DNA of 64,000 bases from Oleidesulfovibrio alaskensis DSM 16109 (GCF_000482745.1 NZ_AXWQ01000005.1:62001-126000); one strand, 5' to 3'; numbered from the stretch's first letter, positions 45,105 to 54,792 are shown. Made by a program: numbers and translations. Notes: a model not told the origin generated them from the sequence alone.

Positions 45105-47405
45105 ATGGCAAGGCAAGAAACGCTGCCGCTCTTAACAACCGGCCGGGCTGACGGGGACACAGCTCCCGACTCGGCTGTCCGGCCTCTGCTGAAGGGCGGA
45201 GTCCCGCTGCATATCATCCTGCTCATACTGCCCGAACACAGCCTCATGGGTAAACTGTACGGTCAGGAGATGGCGGACAACATCATCACCATGGCCGCAA
45301 CCGCCATGCACAAAGCCCCTGCTCTGAAGGGCGCAAAACCTGTCCTGTTTTCTCCGTCAGCGGGCGAACTATGCGCCGCATTTCCCGCTGAAAACGCACA
45401 GCGCGGCAATCTTGCCGACACAGCGTACACCATCCGACTTATGGTCCAGAACAGCATCGAGCCCGAGGCTGTCCGCTGGACAGGCAGAAGCATACAGATA
45501 AACGCAGGATGCGCAGTCTGTCAGCCGGCGGCAGACAGCGTCCGGCAGGCCCGCGGATTCATGAGTGCCCTGGCCGAAGCGCGGCAGCTGGCGCAACAGG
45601 GTATGAACGCCGGTCAGTTGCATATGGCAGGCGAATTGCGCAGCATACTTGCCCGCAAATCACTGCGGACGCTTTATCAACCCATCATCAACCTGAGCAC
45701 AGGCGAAACAGCCGCATGGGAGGCTCTTACCCGGGGGCCGGAGGGCACCGTTTTCGAGTCTCCTCTCATTCTGTTCGACATGGCCGAAGAACTGGGACAG
45801 CTTTTCGCCATTGAGCGCCTGTGCCGCGAAAGCGCTGTACGCGGCGCAGGCACGCTGGGACCGGAACAACTGCTGTTCCTCAACGTGCATCCCCGCACGC
45901 TTACAGACCCGGCTTTTTCCACTGGCAATACCCGTAACATGCTGGAAGCTGCGGGGCTGAGCCCGCAAAACGTGGTTCTGGAAATAACGGAGCGCCACAG
46001 CATCAGAAACTTCACCCTGTTTTACAAGACACTGGCCCACTATAGGGGCCAAGGCTATAAAATAGCCATTGACGATGCGGGAACAGGGTATTCCGGACTT
46101 TCTTCCATTGCCGAAATAACACCCGATTTCATCAAGGTGGACATGTCGCTGATACGGGGCATCAACAGAGACCCTGTCCGGCGGGCTCTGATGGAGACCA
46201 TGATTTCGCTGGCAGATAAAATAGGCTCGCGGGTTATTGCCGAAGGCATTGAAACCCGCGAGGAAGCCATGACTCTGGCGGAAACAGGTGCGCATTTCGG
46301 ACAGGGGTTTTATTTCGGCAGACCGTGCGCCGGCCGCAGGACAATCACAATCAGCCCTGAAAAGCTGCGTATACAGCCTTTCAGCACGGTATTGCACCCT
46401 GTGGGCTGCTCTGTACCCACCGGCAACCTTGCTCTGCCGGTCACCAGCGTAACGGGCAGCACCAGAGTAAGTACCGTACGCGAGCTTTTTGAACAGCACC
46501 ATCCGATGACCAGCATAGCCGTGGTCGATGACGGGCGGCCGGTGGGGCTTGTCATGGACTATCATCTGAACCGTCAGTTGTCGGCGCAGTACGGTGTGGC
46601 CCTGTATTTCAAGCGGCCCGTGTCGTCGGTTATGGACCATACCCCGCTTGTGGTTGATGAAAACGAGCCGGTGGAATGCACAGCCCAGAGAGCCATGGCG
46701 CGGGGAAAGCTGCAGGCGTACGATGATGTTCTTGTCACCCGCGCAGGCAGACTCACCGGAGCGGTATCAGTGCAGAGCCTGCTCAACACGCTGGCAAAAG
46801 TGCAGGTGGAACTGGCAAAAGGGTCAAACCCGCTCTCCGGTCTGCCCGGCAATGTGGCACTGGAAAGAGAAATGGAGCGTCGGCTGCATTCCGGTCAGCG
46901 CTTTGCGCTTATCTATGCCGATCTGGACAACTTCAAAAGCTACAATGACAGCTACGGATTTAAAAACGGCGACAGGGTCATTCTGCTGCTGGCGCGCCTG
47001 CTTTCATGGGCTGTAAGGCGGCACGGCACAGACAGCGATTTTACCGCGCATATCGGCGGCGACGACTTTGTGTGCGCCGTGCATGCAGACAGGGCGGAAA
47101 GAATATGTCAGGCAGTGGTGCGCTGCTTCAAACGTCTGGTGCGCTCGTGCTACTGCGAAAAAGATCTGGCAAAAGGCTGGATACGCGCACGGGGCCGTGA
47201 CGGGGTGGAAAGACAGTACAGCCTTGTTTCTGTATCGCTGGCAGTCATTGAATGTCACGGCAGCGTCTCGCTGCAGGAAATCGGAGAACGTGCGGCGCAG
47301 ATAAAACACTTTGCCAAAACGCTGGAGGGCAATGTCTATGTGACCGACCGGCGGGCGCCGCTGGGCAGCGGCAAGGCAACGGCATGCACCTGCCAACCGG
47401 CATAG
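45105..47405 (+). CDS. EAL-CBS-GGDEF cyclic di-GMP protein
   Basis: A 766-residue soluble protein. Residues 1-165 are an undefined N-terminal region. An EAL phosphodiesterase (about 180-425) shows AWEALTRGPEG, NVHPRTL, DDAGTGYSGLSSIAEI, FIKVDMSLI and VIAEGIETREE, i.e. the metal and catalytic residues. A CBS pair follows (about 450-565, with HPMTSIAVVDDGRPVGLV), then a GGDEF domain (about 575-745) whose loop reads HIGGDDFVCAV. GGDDF instead of GGDEF suggests reduced or no cyclase activity, perhaps a GTP- or nucleotide-sensing role with the CBS pair. Net effect: probably cyclic di-GMP breakdown. GGGGGATC precedes the ATG. Confidence 0.93.
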   Translation: MARQETLPLLTTGRADGDTAPDSAVRPLLKGGVPLHIILLILPEHSLMGKLYGQEMADNIITMAATAMHKAPALKGAKPVLFSPSAGELCAAFPAENAQRGNLADTAYTIRLMVQNSIEPEAVRWTGRSIQINAGCAVCQPAADSVRQARGFMSALAEARQLAQQGMNAGQLHMAGELRSILARKSLRTLYQPIINLSTGETAAWEALTRGPEGTVFESPLILFDMAEELGQLFAIERLCRESAVRGAGTLGPEQLLFLNVHPRTLTDPAFSTGNTRNMLEAAGLSPQNVVLEITERHSIRNFTLFYKTLAHYRGQGYKIAIDDAGTGYSGLSSIAEITPDFIKVDMSLIRGINRDPVRRALMETMISLADKIGSRVIAEGIETREEAMTLAETGAHFGQGFYFGRPCAGRRTITISPEKLRIQPFSTVLHPVGCSVPTGNLALPVTSVTGSTRVSTVRELFEQHHPMTSIAVVDDGRPVGLVMDYHLNRQLSAQYGVALYFKRPVSSVMDHTPLVVDENEPVECTAQRAMARGKLQAYDDVLVTRAGRLTGAVSVQSLLNTLAKVQVELAKGSNPLSGLPGNVALEREMERRLHSGQRFALIYADLDNFKSYNDSYGFKNGDRVILLLARLLSWAVRRHGTDSDFTAHIGGDDFVCAVHADRAERICQAVVRCFKRLVRSCYCEKDLAKGWIRARGRDGVERQYSLVSVSLAVIECHGSVSLQEIGERAAQIKHFAKTLEGNVYVTDRRAPLGSGKATACTCQPA

Positions 47406-47599
47406 ACAAACATGTGCCGCCGGTGCATGTGACGGTCGTGCAACACCGGCACCATCTCTGCCGCGCAGAACCGGCTGCCTGCCGGAGGCTGACGGCAGCG
47501 TACCTTCCTGTATCCCGCACCGCAGCATTCCGCGTATTCTGCTTAACAGACGCGGTATCACGGCATTGTGCCCCTGCCTGTTGCAACTTGCATGAAAAA

Positions 47600-47626
47600 A
47601 AGGCTGCGGAACAATACCGCAGCCTT
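47600..47626 (-). terminator. Rho-independent terminator of the third chemoreceptor gene
   Basis: A 10-bp stem (aaggctgcgg/ccgcagcctt), followed on the minus strand by T's from the A run at 47595-47601. Confidence 0.85.
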
Positions 47627-47655
47627 ACGAGTTCATATGTATACGGATGAAAGAA

Positions 47656-49857
47656 TCAGTACCGCTCGAATTCGCGGTCGTCATCCTGCGGCGCTTTCTC
47701 CATGTCCAGCCGTATCCTTACAGGCGCCGCCGCTTTTGCCGGCGCAGCCTGCACTTGTTTTACAACTGCAGCGGAGCCGGTGCCTCCCGAAGACACCACC
47801 CCGGCCATGCCTCCGTCCAGCTGAAAAAAAGCCACGGCCTGCTGCAGCTGCCCGGCCTGAGCCGCCAGTTCCTCAGAAGTGGAAGCCACCTCTTCGGATG
47901 CCGCTGCATTCTGCTGCACAACCTGATCAAGCTGATGCAAAGCTTCGCTCACCTGCTCGGCTCCGGCACTCTGCTCCATGCTGGCTGCCGCAATTTCCTG
48001 CACCAGCTCAGATGTTTTTTCAATGGCCGGAACAAGCGAGCTCAAAAGCTCACCGGCTTTTTCGGCAACTTCCATGCTCGACGCCGAAAGACCGTTGATT
48101 TCTGCAGCGGCGGCCTGACTCCGTTCAGCCAGCTTACGCACTTCTGAAGCAACGACAGCAAACCCTTTGCCCTGCTCTCCGGCACGCGCAGCCTCAATGG
48201 CGGCATTCAGCGCCAGCAGGTTGGTCTGCCTTGCAATTTCCTCAATAATGGAAATCTTGCTGGCAATTTCACGCATGGCCGCCACGGTCTCTGCCACCGC
48301 TTTGCCCGATTCTCTGGCATCTCTGGCTGCGTCAGCGGCAATGCATTCGGTAGCTTTGGCATTTTCCGCATTCTGGGCAATCCGGGCTGCCATCTGCTCG
48401 GTAGATGCAGAGCACTGCTCCACCGAAGCAGCCTGCTCCGTTGCCCCCTGTGAAAGCGCCTCGGCCGTTGCACTCAGCTCCTCACTTCCCGCCGATACGT
48501 TTTCCGCGCTTTGCTGCACGTCCCGCACCACCGCGGTGAAACGGTTCACCATGGTCGCCAGCGAGGCAAACAACCTGTCCTCATCGGAACGCAGTGACAG
48601 GCTGACGCGTAAATCGCCCGCTGCCAGAGCATCCGCCACACCCGCAACCTTATGCTCGGCATCCACCATATCGCGCAGTGCAAGAAGCAGAGCGTCTTTA
48701 TCCGAACGCGGCGTGACACTTACATCAAGACGCCCGTGCGCAAGATGTCCGGCCACGTCCGCCACCTGCTGCTGAGCGTCCACCATTCGCTGCATGGCGG
48801 ACATGAGCGTGCCTATTTCGTCACTGCCACCGGCATCAATTACCACTCCGGCATCGCCGACGGCCACTGCGTCGGCCACCTGCACAGCCTGTCCAAGCCC
48901 GCGCCGGATGGAACGGATAATGAAAAACGCCGACAGAACACCAAGAAGGAGCGCCCCGGCAGCCATGCCCAGCAGCATACGCCGGGCGGCAGCCGTCTGC
49001 GCGTCCATGGATGCCTGCTGTTCTTCCAGAACAGACTTCACAATGGCAGCCACCTCATCCGCCACAGCGGTCATTGCGGCACCGTATTCCTTCTGCTGTC
49101 TGCTTACCTGTTCAAAAACAGATACACCGCTACGATAGCTCGTGACGCTATCGGCAAGAGCTTCCACGGTTTTACGTTCCTGCACGGAACCGGACATTGC
49201 GGCAAGGTCGTGCATGCCCGCCAGCACATCATCAAGAGCGGCGTAAACGTCCCGAAGCAGCGCCGGATCCTGCCGCTGCAGGAAAGAAAGCACCGCGATA
49301 CGCGAACGCAGAAATCCGGCCAGTACCTGCCCCTGCACCCGTTCCTTCTCAACGGCATCCTCTGCAGTTCCCGCAGATACGGTCCCTACTTCCGGTGTAT
49401 GTTCTGAAACGACCTGCAGCTTGTCCAGATCTTTGCCCAGTGTCTGTGCCACAGCGATCATTCTGGCAAGTTCCTCTTCATAGGCTTTCTGGGCTGTGAT
49501 GTACTGTGCAAAAACAGAGGCGTAAGACTCATATTTCTGGCGCAGCATGATATACCGCTGCGTTTCATGCTCTGATAAAGCCTGTGCATGCAACGCAGCA
49601 AGTGCGGCATTAATGTGCTCGCCTGTATCTTTAAAATTGCCCGCATGCCCCGTATCCGCAGTCATCATGTAGTAGACCACCTGCAGACGTGACCGCAGCA
49701 TATCTTCCATGACGCCGTGAACAGCACCAGTTGTTTCAGAAGCAGTCATCAAAGTGCGCTGCCCTGTAAGGGAAATCAGCGAAACAGCCCCTACAAGCAG
49801 CAAAACCCCTCCGAAGCCGAGTACCAGCTTCATGGCTATGGACATGTGTCTCAGCAT
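47656..49857 (-). CDS. Methyl-accepting chemotaxis protein with multiple HAMP domains
   Basis: A 733-residue chemoreceptor. Helix 1 is at about 9-30. A helical periplasmic sensor of about 260 residues follows (four-helix-bundle or HBM type rather than Cache), with helix 2 at about 293-315. Two to three HAMP-like units then repeat in series (VADAVAVGDAGVVIDAG, VAGHLAHGRLDVSVTPRSD and VADALAAGDLRVSLSLRSD). The signalling domain has tip IIEEIARQTNLLALNAAIEAA. Poly-HAMP arrays usually relay or invert signals. The C-terminus ends in a charged tail (DDDREFERY), not a clear CheR pentapeptide. It stands alone, with its own terminator. Confidence 0.94.
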   Translation of the reverse strand: MLRHMSIAMKLVLGFGGVLLLVGAVSLISLTGQRTLMTASETTGAVHGVMEDMLRSRLQVVYYMMTADTGHAGNFKDTGEHINAALAALHAQALSEHETQRYIMLRQKYESYASVFAQYITAQKAYEEELARMIAVAQTLGKDLDKLQVVSEHTPEVGTVSAGTAEDAVEKERVQGQVLAGFLRSRIAVLSFLQRQDPALLRDVYAALDDVLAGMHDLAAMSGSVQERKTVEALADSVTSYRSGVSVFEQVSRQQKEYGAAMTAVADEVAAIVKSVLEEQQASMDAQTAAARRMLLGMAAGALLLGVLSAFFIIRSIRRGLGQAVQVADAVAVGDAGVVIDAGGSDEIGTLMSAMQRMVDAQQQVADVAGHLAHGRLDVSVTPRSDKDALLLALRDMVDAEHKVAGVADALAAGDLRVSLSLRSDEDRLFASLATMVNRFTAVVRDVQQSAENVSAGSEELSATAEALSQGATEQAASVEQCSASTEQMAARIAQNAENAKATECIAADAARDARESGKAVAETVAAMREIASKISIIEEIARQTNLLALNAAIEAARAGEQGKGFAVVASEVRKLAERSQAAAAEINGLSASSMEVAEKAGELLSSLVPAIEKTSELVQEIAAASMEQSAGAEQVSEALHQLDQVVQQNAAASEEVASTSEELAAQAGQLQQAVAFFQLDGGMAGVVSSGGTGSAAVVKQVQAAPAKAAAPVRIRLDMEKAPQDDDREFERY

Positions 49858-49983
49858 ACAACCCTCCCGGTAGATGGCCTGACATGACAGAAAAAAACAC
49901 CCTGCGCACGGCAGAAGACGCGCAGGCTACATTAGCTGATAGAAATTCTCAATCATGTTTATGTTACAAGACCGTCAACAAAA

Positions 49984-50013
49984 AAGCCTCTCCGGCGACT
50001 GCCGGAGAGGCTT
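49984..50013 (-). terminator. Rho-independent terminator of the fmdE operon
   Basis: A 13-bp perfect stem (aagcctctccggc/gccggagaggctt) with a GACT loop. On the minus strand it runs into T's. Confidence 0.88.
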
Positions 50014-50030
50014 CACGGTAAAAAAACAGT

Positions 50031-50639
50031 TCATATTTTCTGCTCGACGTCCATGAAACACGGTATGCAGAGCGTACGCCCCCCGAAACGGCGGGTACGC
50101 GACTCCATCACATGCTCACCGCATTCCGCGCATTCAAGACTCGCAAGCACGGCTGCCGGTCTGGGAGCCATATCCCACCCTGAAACGCTGAACATCTCTT
50201 CCAGCGGTAACGTGTAAAACTGTTTTTCCTGCGCATCGCGCAGAGCGGAAAGCTCTGCCTGCATTTCAGAGGTCAGTTCCGCCTGCGCCCGCATCTTCAT
50301 CAGTTCCGCCATGCGCAACGCACCGGCACCTCTTGCCTCCGGACGCAACACCGCGCGTATACCTCTGCCGGAAGTTCTGTCATAAAAACAAAAAGCCATC
50401 TTGCCGTAATCGCGATGGATCAAATTTCCCTTGCCCAGCGTACAACCGGTGATGAACTGGATAGCATCCACCCCGCACATGTCCGTTTCCACCACGGACA
50501 CCATATCAACATCCTGCCCGCTGCCCAGAGTGTTCAGCGCAAGTTCAGCGGCGCGCACGCCGATGGCAAGCCCCGGGCAGCGGTGCCCATGAAAGGCTTC
50601 CACCCTTTCCAGCAGTTCAGTAGAAAATCCGCATGTCAT
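50031..50639 (-). CDS. FmdE-family protein
   Basis: A 202-residue protein named after the E gene of the molybdenum formylmethanofuran dehydrogenase cluster; its biochemical function is not established. The FmdE core has VEAFHGHRCPGLAIGVRAAELAL, ETDMCGVDAIQFITGCTLGKGNL and IHRDYGKMAFCFYDR, with conserved His and Cys that could bind a metal. A C-terminal zinc-finger knuckle follows (CAECG and CIPC). It is the last gene of the ABC importer operon, ten bases after the ATPase. FmdE homologues are often found beside such importers, which suggests a role in handling the imported metal or corrinoid. That role is inference. Confidence 0.9.
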   Translation of the reverse strand: MTCGFSTELLERVEAFHGHRCPGLAIGVRAAELALNTLGSGQDVDMVSVVETDMCGVDAIQFITGCTLGKGNLIHRDYGKMAFCFYDRTSGRGIRAVLRPEARGAGALRMAELMKMRAQAELTSEMQAELSALRDAQEKQFYTLPLEEMFSVSGWDMAPRPAAVLASLECAECGEHVMESRTRRFGGRTLCIPCFMDVEQKI

Positions 50640-50649
50640 CTCCGCCTCC

Positions 50650-51402
50650 TTACGCTTTGGGCACCACGGTAGGGTACCCGTTCAGGCTATGCACTGTCAC
50701 AGGCAGGTCATACACAGCCTCAATGACCGAAGCACAGACCTCCTGCGCGGCGACCTCGGCAAACACTCTGCCTTCTTTGACAAAAACAGCTTTATCGGCA
50801 TATCGCAATGCCGTGTTCAGATCATGCATCGTCATCACGGCAGCAATGCCATGATCATCAATTACATGACGCAGCATGCGCATTATTTCCACCTGACTGC
50901 GCAGGTCGAGAGAACTTGTAGGTTCATCCAGCAGAAGCAGTGACGGTTCCTGCACCAGAGCCCGCGCTATGCACACCTTCTGCAGCTCGCCGCCGCTCAG
51001 CTGGTCAATGTACCGCAATGCAAGTTCTTTCAGTCCGAGCCTGCGGATGGCTCCGTCGGTAATGCTCAGGTCATGCTCCTGCACCTTCCAGCGGATATGG
51101 GGCTTGCGGCCCATCAGCACCGCATCAAACACCGTCAGCCGCGCCGCCTCGGAGCGCTGCGCCACATAGCCTATGCCCAGCGCCACCTCGTGTGGACTCA
51201 TGGCAAGCACGTCTTTTCCCTCAACCCATACCGCGCCGCCTGTGGGACGGTGGATGGCGTTGATGCACCGCAGCAGGGTGGTCTTTCCCACCCCGTTAGG
51301 CCCCAGAACGGCCACCAGTTCCCCCGGCTGCACGCCGAAAGCAATGCCCCGCAGAACGTGCCTGCCGTTATAGGCGAACGAAACATCACTTACATTCAGC
51401 AC
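50650..51402 (-). CDS. ABC importer ATP-binding protein (FecE/BtuD type)
   Basis: A 250-residue ATPase of the metal-chelate (iron-siderophore/B12) importer class. Walker A is GPNGVGKTTLLRCI, the signature is LSGGELQKVCIARALVQEPSLLLLDEPTSSLD, and the H-loop is MTMHDLNTALRYAD. It would energise the permease encoded just upstream. FmdE follows ten bases later. The cargo cannot be read from this subunit. Confidence 0.93.
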   Translation of the reverse strand: MLNVSDVSFAYNGRHVLRGIAFGVQPGELVAVLGPNGVGKTTLLRCINAIHRPTGGAVWVEGKDVLAMSPHEVALGIGYVAQRSEAARLTVFDAVLMGRKPHIRWKVQEHDLSITDGAIRRLGLKELALRYIDQLSGGELQKVCIARALVQEPSLLLLDEPTSSLDLRSQVEIMRMLRHVIDDHGIAAVMTMHDLNTALRYADKAVFVKEGRVFAEVAAQEVCASVIEAVYDLPVTVHSLNGYPTVVPKA

Positions 51403-51411
51403 TACGGCCTC

Positions 51412-52482
51412 CTAGACTTTACGCCCCCTGATAATCAGCCAGATAAACACCGGTGCCCCCATGAATGAGGTAAGTACCGATACCGGAAGAACATGCGGCG
51501 CCAGAATCAGACGGGCCGCAGTGTCGGAAACCAGCAGAATCAGCGCGCCGCCCGCCACGGATGCAGGCAACAGAAAACGGTGATCGGCCCCTATGACACG
51601 TCTGACCATATGCGGCACCACCAGCCCCACAAAGCCGATGATTCCCAGAAACGCTATGATGACCGCCGTCAGCAGACTGGCCACAAGCATGCCTGTCAGC
51701 CGCACCCTGCCCACGCGTACTCCCAGCCCCATGGCAGTTTCGTCTCCGGCATCTATGGCGTTGTAATTCCATACGTTGGATAAAAAATATACACTGCATG
51801 CCGCCGTTGTCAGGGCCAGAACCGCCAGCTCTGTCCACGTGGCCCGTGCCGTATCGCCAAATGTCCAGAACACGATGGCCGCAAGCTGCACATCGTCAGC
51901 GAAAAACTGGAGAAACATGGTTCCCGCGGTAAAAAGAGCTCCCAACGAAACGCCGGTCAAGACCATGGTTTCGGGAGAAGCCCCGCGCAGACGGGAAACA
52001 GCGATAATGACCAGCGCAGCGGAAAGGCTGCATGCAAAGGCCGCCGCTGTCGTCATCAGCGGCGAAGTGACACTGACGGCACCCGCGGCTGTGGATGTCA
52101 TGGCCCCGCCGCCGAGCACCATTACCGAAAAAGCCGCGCCAAAGGCTGCCGCATGCGAAATACCCAGCGTGAACGGTGACCCGAGCGGGTTGCGCAATAT
52201 GGCCTGCATGGCCGCACCTGCCACAGCCAGCCCCGCTCCGGCCACAATGGCGGAAAGAGCCTGCGGCAGGCGGATGTTCCAGATTATGGCCTCGGTACGG
52301 GCATCGGCTCCCAGTCCGGCAAGGCTGCGGACAACAGAACCCAGCGGGATATCCGCCGCCCCTGAGCTGACGGAGACAACCAGCGCTGCCAGCAGCGCTG
52401 CAGAAACACCACACAGAAACACAACCTTGGCCCATATATACCGGCGGTACTCTTCGGGAACCTTTCCGTCATGAAAATGCAT
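51412..52482 (-). CDS. ABC importer permease, FecCD family
   Basis: A 356-residue polytopic inner-membrane protein with about ten helices, forming the translocation pore as a homodimer. It has the FecCD pattern, with LPQALSAIVAGAGLAVAGAAMQAILRNPLGSP, the coupling region GASPETMVL, and FVGLVVPHMVRRVIGADHRFLLP. These are typical of BtuC/FhuB/FecCD proteins. It starts one base after the binding-protein gene ends, and the ATPase follows nine bases later, so all are one operon. Confidence 0.93.
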   Translation of the reverse strand: MHFHDGKVPEEYRRYIWAKVVFLCGVSAALLAALVVSVSSGAADIPLGSVVRSLAGLGADARTEAIIWNIRLPQALSAIVAGAGLAVAGAAMQAILRNPLGSPFTLGISHAAAFGAAFSVMVLGGGAMTSTAAGAVSVTSPLMTTAAAFACSLSAALVIIAVSRLRGASPETMVLTGVSLGALFTAGTMFLQFFADDVQLAAIVFWTFGDTARATWTELAVLALTTAACSVYFLSNVWNYNAIDAGDETAMGLGVRVGRVRLTGMLVASLLTAVIIAFLGIIGFVGLVVPHMVRRVIGADHRFLLPASVAGGALILLVSDTAARLILAPHVLPVSVLTSFMGAPVFIWLIIRGRKV

Positions 52483-52483
52483 G

Positions 52484-53596
52484 TCAGTTCACCGGAACCG
52501 CTCTGTATGCAAGCCCATCAAAGGATCTGTTCAACTGGTCAAAAACGGGACTACCCACAAGAAACGTATAAATCTCATCAGCTTTTGCTGCGGGATCCAC
52601 GTCGGCAAAACGTTCGGGATACAGCACGGAGCCGATATAGTAGGCATTGGCAAGTATGGAACCGTAATTCTGCGTGTACCAGTTGTACGGCAGCAGGCCG
52701 AACACACGCCCCTGCCGCACCGCACTCAGCGTCGCATATGCAGGGTCGGAACGAAGCTCTTCTATACCGTTGGCTTTGTCCGCCAGCCGGAGAGTAGACA
52801 GATCGACAAAGAGGTAGTCGGGATTCCATTGGACAATTTTTTCACGGGAAACGTCAGAATGCTGCAGCCTGCTGCCTACGGCATCCTGCCCGGCAAGGTT
52901 GCGTGCATTTACAAAACTGAAAGGCGGGTAAGCAGGCTCGGTGGACTGAAACCCGTGCGGACCCTTGAAAGCTATCCCCCCCACAAAAACAGACGGCCGC
53001 ATATTTTCCGCAATGCCGGCGGTCCGCCGTTGCAGATCGGCAATGGCGTTTTCAAAAAAAGTGATTACTTCTTCGGCACGGCCGGTCTTACCCACCACAT
53101 GCCCCATCATGCGCAGGCTGTCATACAGATGCTGGCGTCCGGCTCCAAGATCGCCATAATTGAGCACCACCACGGGAATGCCGGTTTTTTGCTGCAGCTC
53201 AAGGGGATCGTACCCCATGGAGCTTGTGTAGGTTTTAAAAACAACCTGCGGCTGAGGCGCAAGCATAAGAATGCGTTCCGGGTTGTCGTATCCGCGGAAC
53301 TGCCCGAATACGGGAAGATTTTTAAATGAAGGGTTGGCAAGAGCGTATGGCCGGGCGTCAAAACGGTCTCTGCGGACTTCGATATCGTCCACCGCCACGG
53401 CCATATGCTGAGCCTGAAGGTATGTCAGCAAGCGCAGACAACCCGAGCCCGAACAGATAACCCGCTGCACGGGAACCGGTACGGCAAGAGCCTTTCCTGC
53501 AGCATCGTGCACAGCCGGCAGGGACAGCGCAGCCCGGGCACCTGAAAAACCGAACAGAACCACCAACAGGGCCGTGACAACCGAAATCATGCGCAT
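52484..53596 (-). CDS. Periplasmic substrate-binding protein of the metal-chelate importer
   Basis: A 370-residue cluster A-type (TroA/BtuF-like) binding protein. A signal peptide is at about 1-22 (VVTALLVVLFGFSGARA). Two lobes are joined by a long helix. QRVICSGSGCLRLLTYLQAQH is the family opening, followed by RILMLAPQPQVVFKTYTS and VFVGGIAFKGPHGFQSTEPAYPPF. The last motif is seen in homologues from anaerobes located near fmdE. There is no lipobox. Likely cargo is an iron chelate, corrinoid or a Mo/W complex, with no basis to choose. It is the first gene of the operon, with a promoter candidate about 50 bases upstream. Confidence 0.9.
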   Translation of the reverse strand: MRMISVVTALLVVLFGFSGARAALSLPAVHDAAGKALAVPVPVQRVICSGSGCLRLLTYLQAQHMAVAVDDIEVRRDRFDARPYALANPSFKNLPVFGQFRGYDNPERILMLAPQPQVVFKTYTSSMGYDPLELQQKTGIPVVVLNYGDLGAGRQHLYDSLRMMGHVVGKTGRAEEVITFFENAIADLQRRTAGIAENMRPSVFVGGIAFKGPHGFQSTEPAYPPFSFVNARNLAGQDAVGSRLQHSDVSREKIVQWNPDYLFVDLSTLRLADKANGIEELRSDPAYATLSAVRQGRVFGLLPYNWYTQNYGSILANAYYIGSVLYPERFADVDPAAKADEIYTFLVGSPVFDQLNRSFDGLAYRAVPVN

Positions 53597-53648
53597 ACAG
53601 TCTCCTCCGGCATCCGCTTATTGTGCTACAAATTTACCTTTTTTGTTA

Positions 53649-53677
53649 CATCTAGCCTGCCGGTGGCACAAGGTCAA
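53649..53677 (-). promoter_or_regulatory. Candidate sigma-70 promoter of the importer-fmdE operon
   Basis: On the minus strand, TTGACC is followed after 17 bases by TAGATG. A further AT-rich leader contains TTTGTAGCAC. No riboswitch consensus (B12 or Moco) was recognised in the 50-base leader. Confidence 0.4.
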
Positions 53678-53790
53678 CAATCACTTACACAAAGAACCGG
53701 CAGTAGAAAGCCGCTCCGCCCTGCCCCTCGCAAAAGACATGAATTGCTGTTACCATCAACGCACAATCGTTTTGAAAACAATAAAAAATT

Positions 53791-54792
53791 ATGAATAATA
53801 CCATGCATAAAAAACACGTTTTTTCACTGCCCCCCGCACTGCTGAACGAACAGGGAACCATGCGCAGGGTCGGGTTCGAACTGGAGTTCACAGGCGTGGA
53901 ACTGGAGGATGTGGCGCAGGATGTGGCGGCGCTGTATGGCGGTGCCGTGTCGCGCCGGAGCAGCTTTGTGTACGAAATCAGCGGAACACGCTTCGGCGAT
54001 TTCACACTGGAAGTGGATGCATCGCAGCTCAAAAGCGAAAAATACAAAGAATTCCTTGCAGATCTGGGGGTCCGGCTGGAACCGGACACAGCCCGTTCTC
54101 TCGACTCGCTGCTGCTGAAGCTTGCCTCGGTGGCGGTTCCCTTTGAGCTGGTTATGCCTCCGGTACCGCTGGACGAACTGAACGAACTGCGTCCGCTGGA
54201 AAGCATGCTGCGCAGACGGGCGGCCCGGGGCACCAGAGATTCACTGCTGTACGCATTCGCCATGCAGTTCAATCCGGAACTGCCCAGTTTCCGTCCGCAG
54301 GACATACTGGATCACATGCGGGCTTTTTTTGTGCTGCAACAGTGGCTTGAACAGGAAATCGACGTGGATATTTCGCGCCGTCTTTCCCCGTTTATCGACA
54401 GTTTTCCCGAAAAGTACGTCCGCATGGTACTGCATGCGGACTATACCCCCGACCAGAACCGGCTTATTGACGATTACCTGCGGTACAACCCCACCCGCAA
54501 CCGCCCTCTGGATATGACCTGCGCTTTTGCCTTTCTGGATGCCGGACGCGTCATGAGCCGGGTTGAAGAACCCCACCTTGTAAAACCGCGCCCCACATTT
54601 CACTACCGCATGCCCGACTGCCGTATAGATGAACCGGCTTGGAGCATGGCGCTGGAATGGAACCGTTGGGTCAGCGTGGAGCAGCTGGCAGCGGACAAAA
54701 CAGAGCTGCGCAGAGTGTGCGACGCGTTTCTGGCCACGCCGCCCGGCCTTGGGTGCCTGCTGAGCGAACTGGGAGAATGGCTTTCGCGATGA
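53791..54792 (+). CDS. Putative amidoligase enzyme
   Basis: A 333-residue protein of the Amidoligase_2 group, distant relatives of glutamine synthetase predicted to form amide or peptide bonds with ATP. The first strand RRVGFELEFTGVE carries the glutamate pair (Glu30, Glu32) expected at the Mg-ATP site. YGGAVSRRSSFVYEIS and FTLEVDAS add family-like acidic strands, and IPFELVMPP-type strand FELVMPPVPLDEL follows. The C-terminal half is helical. It is soluble. It overlaps the following GATase gene by four bases (ATGA), the arrangement predicted for paired ligase and amidase. The product is unknown. No clear ribosome site lies before ATG 53791. Confidence 0.82.
   Translation: MNNTMHKKHVFSLPPALLNEQGTMRRVGFELEFTGVELEDVAQDVAALYGGAVSRRSSFVYEISGTRFGDFTLEVDASQLKSEKYKEFLADLGVRLEPDTARSLDSLLLKLASVAVPFELVMPPVPLDELNELRPLESMLRRRAARGTRDSLLYAFAMQFNPELPSFRPQDILDHMRAFFVLQQWLEQEIDVDISRRLSPFIDSFPEKYVRMVLHADYTPDQNRLIDDYLRYNPTRNRPLDMTCAFAFLDAGRVMSRVEEPHLVKPRPTFHYRMPDCRIDEPAWSMALEWNRWVSVEQLAADKTELRRVCDAFLATPPGLGCLLSELGEWLSR

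Noticed and set aside
53597..53790. Possible riboswitch upstream of the ABC importer
   Set aside because: The leader is only about 50 bases after the promoter candidate and shows no B12-box or Moco-type core.
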